Shown piece by piece: positions 32,297-40,453 of a DNA stretch of 41,519 nt. The notes under the pieces are model-generated. The model saw only the letters and a list, made by a program, of their open reading frames with translations, was not told the DNA's origin and did no database searches. The translations under genes were made by a program, and so were the position numbers. Positions within the stretch are counted from its first letter, which is position 1; each line of letters starts with the position of its first letter. The DNA comes from an uncultured Lachnospiraceae bacterium (lineage in GTDB: Bacteria > Bacillota_A > Clostridia > Lachnospirales > Lachnospiraceae): positions 1 to 41,519 of the forward strand of contig CAJLNC010000015.1 in assembly GCA_905207905.1 (NCBI GenBank), written 5' to 3'.

Positions 32297-34762
32297 ATGA
32301 ATAATATGAATGAAAAAGATCTCCTGGAACAGTTAAAAGAAACTGCACACCAGATTACCCCTCCGGATTCCCTAAGCCCGGAAGCCATAGAAACCATGCT
32401 GAAAACACAGACGAAAGATCCGGCTTCCCAACAGACTGCTCAGTCTCCGGACAAACAGCCTGCCCGTAAAAAAAGGATCTCTGTCTACCGCTTAGGAGGA
32501 CTGGCCGCCGCTTTTGCCGTCGTTATCGCAGTATCTTGGCAGGCCGGACACTTGAGTGCCACCCGGGAGCTGACTTCCCAGACACAGTTTGCCAATGAAC
32601 CCTCGGGAAATCAGGACACCCCTGAGGATCTCCTGCTTCTGGATCAGGAACTGATCTCTGAAGTTGGTGAAGTCTCTGACAGCCCTGCGCAGTCTGCCGC
32701 CGAAAGAACAGACACAGATGCTTCCGCTCCGGATCATACAGGGGAGGAAAATATCAAAGAACACGCAGCCGCTTCTGATGACACCCAGGAGGAATACAGC
32801 CTGAAAAACAATCAGACAGATGACAATACAAGCGTTGTACCTGATTCCAGGGCAAATAAGGAAACCCGAACTGCAGATCCTGCGAAAGCAGAAGCAGAGA
32901 CCGAAAATCCCATCCCCATGACTGCCTCTTTAAAACCGGTAGAAAGCTACGAAACAGTGTATGAAGCCTTAAAAGAAACCTTCGGCCAGCAGTCTTTGCT
33001 GCGGGAAGAAACACTGTATGATACCGGATTTGGCGTCAATACCCTGGAAATCGCAGCTGACACGGAGGCTACCCCCCAACTTGCAGCCGGTTCCTCCAAC
33101 GCCCCGGACTACTCCACCACCAATCTCCAGGAAGCAGGGGTGGATGAAGGGGATATTGTAAAAACAGACGGCGAATATATTTATATTTTAAGGCGCAGCG
33201 GATCTCTGGAAATCCTGTCTGCAAAAGACGGTTCCATGGAGATTGTGTCCCACCTTACTTTCTCCCCGGAAGAAACCGTACAGGAAATGTATCTGGACAA
33301 TGACCGTCTGTCCGTGATTACCTCCGGCTATTATACAGAGATGGAAAATTCCAATGAAGACGTGATCTCTGCCAAATCCGGAAGCAAAACCCACCTATAC
33401 ACCTATGATATTTCCGTTAAAAACGAGCCCAAGCTTTTGGGCAGTGTAACCCAGGATGGCGGTTACCAGCAATCCCGCAAAAACGGAAATTATATTTACC
33501 TGTTTACCCATTTTTCGCCTGCTGTCATGGAAACCTACGAGGAAAGCCATCTGACTCCTGTCACCAGTAAGGGTGAGCTGGATGCCTCCTCCATCTATCT
33601 GCCGGAGCATTTAAACCACTCCAGCTATCTGGTAGCTGCCTCCGTGAACATTCAGGAACCAGACCAGATTGTAGATCACAAGGCTGTAGTCTCCGTTGGC
33701 TCCGCCTTCTATGCCAGCCAGGAAAATATTTACATTGCCAATGAAAATTGGGACAGCGCCACCACACAGACTGAAATTTTAAAACTCCACTATGAGGACG
33801 GCATCATCACTGGCATTGCTGCAGGTTCTGTGGAAGGCTACGTGAATGACTCCTTCTCCCTGAATGAGTACAATGGCTATCTCAGGATGGTCACCACCAG
33901 CTACGATGAGGATTACAATGAAAGCAATGGGCTCTACATTCTGGATCCCAACCTGAAACTTGTCGGCGCGATCAAGGATCTGGCTCCCGGTGAGACCGTG
34001 CGCTCCGCAAGGTTTATGGGAGATACAGGATACTTTGTCACGTTCCGTCAGACAGATCCTCTCTTCTCCGTAGATCTGTCGGATCCTGCTGCTCCAAAGG
34101 TTCTTGGGAATCTGAAAGTCAGTGGTTTTTCCTCCTACCTGCACTTCTACAGCGAGGATCTTCTTCTCGGCCTTGGCTATGAAGCAGATGAAAATACTGG
34201 TACCACCACTGGACTGAAGCTTTCCATGTTTGACATCTCCGATCCGGCCAACGTGACCGAGGTGGATAAACTGGTAATCAATGGAATTACCTGGTGTGAC
34301 TCCTTAAATGACTACAAGTCCATTCTCATTGATCCAGAGAAGAATATTTTCGGTTTTTCCTGTGATAACCGCTATTTGGTATTTTCCTATGATGAGGAAA
34401 AAGGATTCCAGAGAGAATTTATTTACGATTTCTACAATGACCTGATGGAGAATACTTCCAGCGAAGATTCCTCAGACACATCTGGAGAAGCGACGCCTGA
34501 CAGCCAGGATCCCAGTCTGCCAGATACTGACACTACAGATACCGCCAATGCAGACAACAACGGCCAGGATGCCCCCAACGATGAGCTGATGACGCTGGAA
34601 TATATTGAGCCTGGCACATGGTACGATCCCTATGCAGATACCACTACCAGAGGACTGTATATTCATAATACACTCTATCTGGTTCGACCGGGCCTTGGCA
34701 TTGTTACCTCTTTTGATATGACTGACGAATATCGGCAGATCGAACAGCTGCAGCTGCAATAG
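32297..34762 (+). CDS. Membrane-anchored beta-propeller protein, probable anti-sigma factor
   Basis: Up to 821 residues; ATG 32306 (three residues later) has the better-spaced AAAGGA. Architecture: a cytoplasmic segment of about 60 residues with PPDSLSPEAIETML, one membrane helix (61-83), an extracellular acidic linker (about 90-260), then a beta-propeller domain of the Beta_propel type (PF09826), starting with the hallmark YSTTNLQEAGVDEGDIVKTD near residue 270. A Ser/Thr/Asp-rich insertion interrupts it near 705-755. The end reads GLGIVTSFDM. The pairing with an ECF sigma gene, and a single helix between inside and outside domains, fit signal transduction: propeller senses, cytoplasmic part holds the sigma factor. 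This role is inferred, not shown. No zinc anti-sigma motif is present. Confidence 0.85.
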   Translation: MNNMNEKDLLEQLKETAHQITPPDSLSPEAIETMLKTQTKDPASQQTAQSPDKQPARKKRISVYRLGGLAAAFAVVIAVSWQAGHLSATRELTSQTQFANEPSGNQDTPEDLLLLDQELISEVGEVSDSPAQSAAERTDTDASAPDHTGEENIKEHAAASDDTQEEYSLKNNQTDDNTSVVPDSRANKETRTADPAKAEAETENPIPMTASLKPVESYETVYEALKETFGQQSLLREETLYDTGFGVNTLEIAADTEATPQLAAGSSNAPDYSTTNLQEAGVDEGDIVKTDGEYIYILRRSGSLEILSAKDGSMEIVSHLTFSPEETVQEMYLDNDRLSVITSGYYTEMENSNEDVISAKSGSKTHLYTYDISVKNEPKLLGSVTQDGGYQQSRKNGNYIYLFTHFSPAVMETYEESHLTPVTSKGELDASSIYLPEHLNHSSYLVAASVNIQEPDQIVDHKAVVSVGSAFYASQENIYIANENWDSATTQTEILKLHYEDGIITGIAAGSVEGYVNDSFSLNEYNGYLRMVTTSYDEDYNESNGLYILDPNLKLVGAIKDLAPGETVRSARFMGDTGYFVTFRQTDPLFSVDLSDPAAPKVLGNLKVSGFSSYLHFYSEDLLLGLGYEADENTGTTTGLKLSMFDISDPANVTEVDKLVINGITWCDSLNDYKSILIDPEKNIFGFSCDNRYLVFSYDEEKGFQREFIYDFYNDLMENTSSEDSSDTSGEATPDSQDPSLPDTDTTDTANADNNGQDAPNDELMTLEYIEPGTWYDPYADTTTRGLYIHNTLYLVRPGLGIVTSFDMTDEYRQIEQLQLQ

Positions 34763-35072
34763 CACACCGCGGTATAGCCATAAGCTGCCAGAAATTTCCC
34801 CCAATTTTCACGCAAAAAAAACACCGCAAAATAGAGCAGAAAGATTTCTATGGGGATGCTGCAAAATACGAATCCCGGTGGATTTTCGGTGTGTTTTTCT
34901 CCGAAAAGATGTTATTTTTCGGAGAAAAATCACCCGAAAGGGTACCGCCGGAGGTATTTTGCAGCATCCCCCCAAACTCTTCATTTCTATTTTGCGGCAT
35001 CTTTTCGCCGTTAACTCCCGTCAGGGCCACACACTTCAGCTATAAAGCGCCAATCCTGAAAACAGCTACTGT
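34763..35072. other. Intergenic region of 310 bp between converging genes
   Basis: Dominated by palindromic element copy B and its outer inverted repeat. No gene seen. Confidence 0.6.
34852..34973 (+). repeat. Palindromic intergenic element, copy B, with nested outer inverted repeat
   Basis: GGGGATGCTGCAAAATAC (34852-34869) and its complement ending at 34973 form the ends. A strong inner hairpin, TTTTCTCCGAAAA against TTTTTCGGAGAAAA around GATGTTA, lies at the centre. Outside the element, CCGCAAAATAGA (34824-34835) and TCTATTTTGCGG (34986-34997) form another perfect 12-bp inverted repeat with a related motif. The gene context is convergent 3' ends. Confidence 0.85.
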
Positions 35073-36092
35073 TTACTGTGCCAAGCTATCCACTGCTGCC
35101 TGAGCGTGGTCTACCAAAAGCTGCTGAATGCCCTCGTTCGCACCAAGCCCCTGGAGTACCACTTCTACCTCATAACCCGCTTCCTCAAAGCTTGCTTTCC
35201 AGTCCACTGCCATATCATTGTTGGCATGGTCTCCGGCCACGATCATCAGCGGAAGAAGAACTACCTTCTTATATTCCCCTTCTCCTACCTTTGCAATCAC
35301 ATCCTCCAGGCTGGGAGTTGCCTCTACGGTACCGATATAATAATCTGTAAACCCATTGGCTGTAAGATTTTCCTGCATTTTCCCGTAGATCTGGTTAGAA
35401 TCCGCTTCTGTTCCATGTCCCATAAAGACAATGGCGGTCTCTCCGTCCACATATTCCGCTGTAGCGTCTGTAATCGCTTTCTCCACTGCTGCAAAATCTT
35501 CATCCGAAATCAGCAACGGTTCTCCTACTGCTACCTGCTCAAATACATCTGCATACTCTGCCAGAGTCTGGGTCATCTCCTCATACTCCAATCCATTCAT
35601 CAGATGGGTGGGCTGAACCACCAGCGTCTTAACGCCATTCTCCACTGCCCGATCCAGAGCCTGCGTCATATTGTCGATGGCCACCCCATCCCGCTCCATC
35701 ACATGATCAATAATGATCTGGGAGGTAAAGGCTCTTCTCACAGAGTAATCCGGGAAAGCTTCTGCCAAAGCTCCTTCAATCGCTCCGATAGTCTCTCTTC
35801 TGCTGTCATTAAAACTGGTTCCAAAGCTTACCACCAAAAGCTCTTTTTCCCCAATCTCGTCTTGATTCCTGGGGTCATCTAAGGACGCGTCTCCTGTATA
35901 GGCTTCAGTCTCATCCTCCGCTTCCTCTGTCACAGCCTCTGTCTCAACTTCTGCTGCTTCCGTCACTGCTTCTGTCCCGTTCTCTTCCGCAGCCTCCGTC
36001 ACTACTTCCTCTGCATTGGCCATGCTTCCCATAGCCAGAGTCAGGGTCAGTGCAGTACCGATTGCCAATGTTCTCAATGTCTTTCTTTTCAT
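35073..36092 (-). CDS. cbiK: Exported CbiK-like sirohydrochlorin cobaltochelatase
   Basis: 339 residues from ATG 36092, with AAGGAGG just upstream. A longer in-frame extension to 36407 has no ribosome binding site. A signal peptide (residues 1-27, ending ANA-E) precedes a Thr-Glu-Ala-rich acidic stretch (28-66), then a CbiK-type chelatase domain (about 82-339). Metal and substrate residues match CbiK: His163 in QPTHLMNGLEYE with its Glu, His226 in MGHG and His289 in AGDHANND. CbiK normally inserts cobalt into sirohydrochlorin in the cytoplasm. Export here suggests a role in metal or tetrapyrrole handling outside the membrane. A cobalamin riboswitch about 500 bases upstream on the same strand supports a link to B12. 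Confidence 0.88.
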   Translation of the reverse strand: MKRKTLRTLAIGTALTLTLAMGSMANAEEVVTEAAEENGTEAVTEAAEVETEAVTEEAEDETEAYTGDASLDDPRNQDEIGEKELLVVSFGTSFNDSRRETIGAIEGALAEAFPDYSVRRAFTSQIIIDHVMERDGVAIDNMTQALDRAVENGVKTLVVQPTHLMNGLEYEEMTQTLAEYADVFEQVAVGEPLLISDEDFAAVEKAITDATAEYVDGETAIVFMGHGTEADSNQIYGKMQENLTANGFTDYYIGTVEATPSLEDVIAKVGEGEYKKVVLLPLMIVAGDHANNDMAVDWKASFEEAGYEVEVVLQGLGANEGIQQLLVDHAQAAVDSLAQ

Positions 36093-36470
36093 GTCATTTC
36101 CTCCTTGTTTTGATTTTTCTCCTTTTAGGATCAAAGCTCTGCAGTAAGCTGACAAAATATCAAACTTGCAGCGCAGCAAGCTGCTGAGATCTTTGACCCT
36201 TGAGCATTCGCCAAATATCCATACAAGTGCGGTCGCTTGGCTCATTGCCCGGGAAATTAATTTCTGATGCATTGCAGGCGCTCCAACTGTAGCTCTCACG
36301 CAGAAAACCACCAGACCAACCGTAAAATCAAGTTCATCGCATATCCTCTCGCTGCAAAAACCGTAAAATTCATAGTTTTTACCGGACAACACGCTTTTAT
36401 CATGCATTTCCTGTCCGCCGCAGTGCGATCCTGCGGAGCATTTTTTATTTCATAGGAAGTAATCTCTATG
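36093..36470 (-). other. Long untranslated leader of the cbiK-like gene, about 380 bp
   Basis: Between the riboswitch terminator and the cbiK ribosome binding site lies about 380 bp. One frame in register with cbiK is open (36407 to 36093) but has no ribosome binding site and does not resemble a known protein. It contains CCGCAG/CTGCGG and other short dyads, and ATTTCCTGTCCGCC, shared with 2878-2891. It may be the remains of a deleted upstream gene or an mRNA leader. Confidence 0.4.
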
Positions 36471-36481
36471 AAATAAAAAAT
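36440..36481. repeat. 16-bp perfect inverted repeat next to the riboswitch terminator
   Basis: ATTTTTTATTTCATAG (36440-36455) and CTATGAAATAAAAAAT (36466-36481) form a 16-bp stem with a 10-base loop. On the transcribed minus strand the first arm contains the U tract of the preceding terminator, so the two structures may compete. Confidence 0.7.
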
Positions 36482-36510
36482 CCTTTTATCGCATCAGCGG
36501 ATAAAAGGAT
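36474..36510 (-). terminator. Intrinsic terminator downstream of the cobalamin riboswitch
   Basis: On the minus strand ATCCTTTTATC pairs with GATAAAAGGAT (11 bp; plus-strand 36480-36510) around a nine-base loop, followed by a run of T (36474-36479). It is the likely expression platform. Confidence 0.75.
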
Positions 36511-36582
36511 ACACTAACAGACTTTCATCTGTTAAAATGGCACAACCAATTACTCGTGATCTGGAACTTTCCGTTCCTGTAC

Positions 36583-36764
36583 CAACAGCAGGCAGGTTTC
36601 CTGGCTTATAAATCAACATACATAATTTCCTTCCCAGTTTCCCAGTGGCCTGCGCAACGCGCATTCATTATGTACTCCTTAAATACAGTGACGAGATCGT
36701 ACAGGATTCACACCTGTTTCCCTTTTACCCTGATATACAAACTCCATATATCCGGCACCTGTTG
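36583..36764 (-). promoter_or_regulatory. Cobalamin (B12) riboswitch
   Basis: Read on the minus strand: P1 CAACAG (36759-36764) with CTGTTG (36583-36588), then GGTGCC, the core AAAGGGAA, CAGGTGTGAATCCTGTACGA, the GTCACTGTA segment, GCCACTGGGAAACTGGGAAGG, and the closing AAGCCAGGAAACCTGCC. This is the conserved B12-box order. It is followed by a terminator and the cbiK-like gene, so high adenosyl- or hydroxocobalamin should reduce expression. Confidence 0.92.
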
Positions 36765-36867
36765 TTTTCGCTATTCAATTTGAGACTGCTAATCTTTCAG
36801 TCAAGAATAAGATAACACTCAGCTGTTATACTGTCAAGCAATATCTGTTTCTTATTTACCTTCCTAT

Positions 36868-37434
36868 TTACGGTGTCTTTCCGGCAATCTTTTCCAAGGT
36901 ATCCCGATCAATCTCCGCTTTCAGTCTTTTCATATATTCAGAAAACTGCACCTGCTCTGCTCCATAGGTAAGATTCAGTCCATACTCCAGAGGCAGCCAG
37001 GTAGACAGATCTGCTTCGTTATGCTGTATCAGAGCTTCCATCTTATCCAGTGCTTTATAAATCCTGGCCTCCCTGGTTTTTAATTCCTTCATCTCCACAA
37101 ACAGCGCCATCAGCTCTTCCCTATAAAACTCTGGAAGACCCTCCAGCCAGTTAAAAACCACCTGGCTCTCTTCCTTTTCCTGCGCGGATGTTTTCCAGAA
37201 GGCCGGAATATCACCTGTGAACGCCTCTCCCATATCGTGGAACAAGCACATTCGAATCACTTTATCCATATCTGTCTCTGGAAATTCATCCTTCACGAAA
37301 AAAGCCATCACAGCCAGCCTCCAACTGTGCTCTGCCACGCTTTCATGGCGACCGGCTGAAGTCCAGGAATGTCTGGTATTATTTTTCAAATTTTCCGCCA
37401 CATGCATCAAATTCAGAAATTCTCTCGCTTCCAC
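36868..37434 (-). CDS. HD-domain phosphohydrolase (YfbR / HDDC2-like)
   Basis: 188 residues. HD-superfamily metal ligands are in order: H in ESVAEHSW, HD in LFHDMGEAFTGDIP and a distal D in ALDKMEAL. This arrangement is typical of the YfbR/HDDC2 group, 5'-deoxynucleotidases that remove phosphate from dNMPs. The N-terminus MHVAENLKNNTRHSW is consistent. The start codon lies within the last 22 bases of the methylase gene, so the two are coupled on one transcript. Substrate assignment is inference from the family. Confidence 0.88.
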   Translation of the reverse strand: MEAREFLNLMHVAENLKNNTRHSWTSAGRHESVAEHSWRLAVMAFFVKDEFPETDMDKVIRMCLFHDMGEAFTGDIPAFWKTSAQEKEESQVVFNWLEGLPEFYREELMALFVEMKELKTREARIYKALDKMEALIQHNEADLSTWLPLEYGLNLTYGAEQVQFSEYMKRLKAEIDRDTLEKIAGKTP

Positions 37435-38564
37435 GGCACTGCCTCCTCAGGAATATTGGTAATGAGTAGGTGCTCCGCTACCCTTTCATTGCGGCTTCTC
37501 ATATTATAAAGATAGTGATTGTCAAAAGAGAGCATCCGGAAATCTTCATGGCAATACAGGCTGTAAATATAGCTGGTATTTTTAATCACCAGCAAAAACT
37601 GCGCCTTGGTATGCTTTAAAAGTTCTGCCAGCCGTCTCTGATCCTCTCTATCAAATGCTTTTCCTTCGTATTCCGAAAAATCCGTATCGTACGGAGGATC
37701 CAAAAACAAAAAGTCCCGCTCTGTCAGCTCCAGCCCCTGCAGAAATTCCTCGAAATCCTGACAGCAAAGGGTTGTCCGCCCCAAAAGCCTTGCCACATCT
37801 TTATCAAATAGATTATCTACTTTACTCCCAAAATCCTTTCCGTTATAAGAAATCCCTCCGTAAGGAATGTTAAATTCTCCCTTCGCATTATATCGAAACA
37901 TGGATCCATAACAGTACTCCCGGATAAAGTAAAAATTAGCGATTTCATAAGCCTTGGTAGTCAGAAGCTTACCGGAAGCTGTATCATTAAAAATCCCCCG
38001 GAAATACATATAAAAACCGCTGGTAAACCCAGTAATCAGATTATTTTTTAAATCCTTGCTGTCAAAAGGTTTTTTCTTATAGTTCCGAATGGTGCGAAAA
38101 ATTTTATCCTCCGTCATCCGAAGCATCTGTTCCAGAAATTCTTCCGGATCCAGTACCAGTTCTGTCATCACTCCCGGATCTTTGACGATCTGGGTCACCA
38201 GACCCTGATGGAGTTTCAGCTCCCGAATCCCATATCCCTCCCGGTCTCCATATTCATACAGCCGGTACAGCGTAAGAATATCAGGGTAACGCAAATTGCA
38301 CAGTTCCTTCAATCTGGCAAAGCTGCTCTGATATAAGTCCAGTATCCGATGAAACTCCGGATCCTGTTTCTGAACCAGCTCATAAAAATCCATCAAATAT
38401 CTGGAAATATCATTAATCACCGCTTTTTCCGGATTAAGATGGAAATACACGGCGCCTCCGCCCACAAAAGGCTCAATATACCGGTCAAACTCCGGTATCA
38501 ATGATGTAAAACGGCTAATTTCATTAGCCTTTCCCCCCGGCCACTTGATCAATGGTTTTAACAC
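37413..38564 (-). CDS. Dam-type N6-adenine DNA methyltransferase (D12 class), orphan
   Basis: 383 residues, somewhat longer than E. coli Dam. The AdoMet motif WPGGK (8-12) and PFVGGGAVYF (32-41) begin the protein, and the catalytic DPPY is at 289-292 in FLFLDPPYDT. The middle (about 100-220) is a helical target-recognition insertion. D12-class enzymes methylate adenine, often at GATC; the target here cannot be read from sequence. No restriction endonuclease gene is nearby, so it appears solitary. The ATG is preceded by AGGTAC-like sequence only, a weak site. Confidence 0.88.
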   Translation of the reverse strand: MLKPLIKWPGGKANEISRFTSLIPEFDRYIEPFVGGGAVYFHLNPEKAVINDISRYLMDFYELVQKQDPEFHRILDLYQSSFARLKELCNLRYPDILTLYRLYEYGDREGYGIRELKLHQGLVTQIVKDPGVMTELVLDPEEFLEQMLRMTEDKIFRTIRNYKKKPFDSKDLKNNLITGFTSGFYMYFRGIFNDTASGKLLTTKAYEIANFYFIREYCYGSMFRYNAKGEFNIPYGGISYNGKDFGSKVDNLFDKDVARLLGRTTLCCQDFEEFLQGLELTERDFLFLDPPYDTDFSEYEGKAFDREDQRRLAELLKHTKAQFLLVIKNTSYIYSLYCHEDFRMLSFDNHYLYNMRSRNERVAEHLLITNIPEEAVPWKRENF

Positions 38565-38711
38565 TTGTACCTTCCTCTTCTCTAAATTCTTATAAACAAA
38601 CCTCTGCTTCTGTTCAAAAAGAAGTCTGACCGCAGACTTCTCCGCCTGGTTTGAGTCGCTTTGGCGACACCTTGGCGGCCCGATGCAGATGCCATTTTCG
38701 ACACCTGGATA

Positions 38712-39215
38712 CTAAAATTTCCGGATACCGTCGCTGCCGTCATCCACTGTGTTCACAATGGATTTCACGATCACATCATACCCGTAGTCATCATCCACCT
38801 TAATGTGTACCCGATCATTTACCTTATGGCCCAGCAGCGCTTTTCCCAAAGGTGATTCAATGCTGATCAGCCCTTTCAGAGAATTTCCCCTGACAGAAGT
38901 CACTACCTTGTAGGTTTCCGTCATATCATCCTCCTCAAAGTATACCTCTACCGTATTGTTCAGGCCTACCTCATCCTCCCTGGAATCCTCGGAAATCACT
39001 CTGGCTGTTTTCAGCATCCGCTCCAGATAACGGATACGGCTTTCATTCTGATTCTTATCTTTCTTCGCTGCATAATATTCAAAATTCTCGCTGAGATCCC
39101 CTTGGGCTCTGGCTTCTTTCACCGCTTCAATAGCTTCTTTTCGCACCACCAGTTTCCGGTATTCGATCTCCTGCTGTATTTTTTCCACATCTTTTTTTGT
39201 TAATTCTGTTCCCAA
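38712..39215 (-). CDS. greA: Transcription elongation factor GreA (TTG start)
   Basis: 167 residues. The start is a TTG at 39215 because AAAAAGGAG lies 8 bases upstream; a GTG at 39239 upstream of that site would place the ribosome binding site inside the gene. The N-terminal coiled coil (1-75) carries the conserved ARAQGDLSENFEY and the tip acidic residues; the C-terminal FKBP-like domain has SPLGKALLGHKVND. GreA rescues backtracked RNA polymerase by stimulating RNA cleavage. The protein extends a few residues beyond the usual C-terminus (DDGSDGIRKF). Confidence 0.94.
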   Translation of the reverse strand: MGTELTKKDVEKIQQEIEYRKLVVRKEAIEAVKEARAQGDLSENFEYYAAKKDKNQNESRIRYLERMLKTARVISEDSREDEVGLNNTVEVYFEEDDMTETYKVVTSVRGNSLKGLISIESPLGKALLGHKVNDRVHIKVDDDYGYDVIVKSIVNTVDDGSDGIRKF

Positions 39216-39383
39216 TTTTACTGCTCCTTTTTCTATCACCAGTTCGTCTTTCTTACCTTTCTATTCATCATACCACAACCAATCAGCAGGAACAAGGTAG
39301 CTTTTTAAAGCATACGTTTCTTTCCAAGTTCTCTTATTCATTTGTAATGCTCATTAATTTTATCTTAAATTGCAACAAAAAGA

Positions 39384-39411
39384 TTGTATTTTCTCACGTT
39401 TCTGGTATACT
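39384..39411 (+). promoter_or_regulatory. Promoter of the second PD-(D/E)XK gene
   Basis: TTGTAT (39384-39389), 16-bp spacer and an extended -10, TGG TATACT (39406-39411). Confidence 0.6.
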
Positions 39412-39440
39412 GATATTGGGGATGAGAGCTAAGATAATCA

Positions 39441-40451
39441 ATGATTTCCAGTTTAGCGTATGAATTGGCTGTTTCCGAAGAAAATCTTCGTTGCGATACC
39501 CAATGTAAAAAAATATTAAGCATAAAATCTATTCTTGCGTGGATTTTAAAATACAGTGTATCAGAGTTTTCTGATCTTCCTGTTTCTGAGATCCTTGCTT
39601 GTATAGAAGACATGCCCGCGCTTTCATCTATAGGGGTTCTGCCCGGTTCCTCTAATGAAAAAGTACCGGTCTCTGTTCCTGACACTATAACAGGCCTGTC
39701 TAATGAAAGCAAAATTCTTCATGAAGGGTTCATTACCTATGACATCCGTTTTTCCGTTTCCTGCCCCTCGCCGAACGGCAGGGTACGCTTACTGATCAAT
39801 CTGGAAGCACAAAATCTGTTTCATCCCGGATATGATCTTGTCACCAGAGGTTTTTTCTATGGAACACGAATGATATCTGCCCAGCTTGGAACAGAATTCA
39901 CTATTCCTCACTATGATGATATCAAAAAGGTGTATTCCATCTGGATCTGCCTGAACGCTCCGACTCATATCGGAAATGCCATATCCCAATATCAGGTTTC
40001 AAAAAAGGATATCGTTCCCGGCATTCCAGATACCCCCTGTGCTTACGATAAGCTGACTGTGGTTCTTATTACATTAGCAGAAAATCAACCCACTGATCAC
40101 AAACTGCTGCAACTGCTAAAAATATTATTTTCAAATCAAATCCCTTATCTCCAAAAGCTGCGTCTTTTAGAACAGGACTATTCCATTTTCCTGTCCCTTG
40201 GTGAAAGAAAGGAGTTGGAACATATGTGCAATTATTCAGCCTATGTATGGGAGACCGGTCTCCAGAAAGGTATAAAAGAGGGTATTGAAAAAGGACTTCA
40301 GGAAGGCGTTAAAAAGGGAATCGATCTCGGAAAACAAACGCTCCTCAAAAATCTTCTCATGGCTGATCTTCTCCCTGAGGAACTACTGGCCAAAGCTGCC
40401 GATTATTCTCTGGAAGAAGTGCTGGCTCTGAAAAAGGAGTTGAACCTATAA
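39441..40451 (+). CDS. PD-(D/E)XK nuclease family protein (Rpn/transposase-like), second copy type
   Basis: 336 residues. An in-frame stop 4 bases upstream fixes ATG 39441 as the earliest start. The nuclease core is around residues 95-125: ITYDIRFSV, then LLINLEAQNLF (Asp and ExQ), followed by YDLVTRGFFYGTRMISAQ and KVYSIWICLNAP. This differs from the gene at 30378 and is a separate subfamily. The C-terminus is a Gly-Lys-Gly repeat helix (GLQKGIKEGIEKGLQEGVKKGIDLGK) common to the family. Function is unproven; recombination-promoting endonuclease activity is known for E. coli Rpn relatives. Palindromic element copy C begins just after its stop codon. Confidence 0.75.
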   Translation: MISSLAYELAVSEENLRCDTQCKKILSIKSILAWILKYSVSEFSDLPVSEILACIEDMPALSSIGVLPGSSNEKVPVSVPDTITGLSNESKILHEGFITYDIRFSVSCPSPNGRVRLLINLEAQNLFHPGYDLVTRGFFYGTRMISAQLGTEFTIPHYDDIKKVYSIWICLNAPTHIGNAISQYQVSKKDIVPGIPDTPCAYDKLTVVLITLAENQPTDHKLLQLLKILFSNQIPYLQKLRLLEQDYSIFLSLGERKELEHMCNYSAYVWETGLQKGIKEGIEKGLQEGVKKGIDLGKQTLLKNLLMADLLPEELLAKAADYSLEEVLALKKELNL

Positions 40452-40453
40452 AA

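Noticed and set aside
36093..36407. N-terminal extension of the CbiK-like protein
   Set aside because: The extension has no ribosome binding site and would bury the clear signal peptide; AAGGAGG directly precedes ATG 36092.
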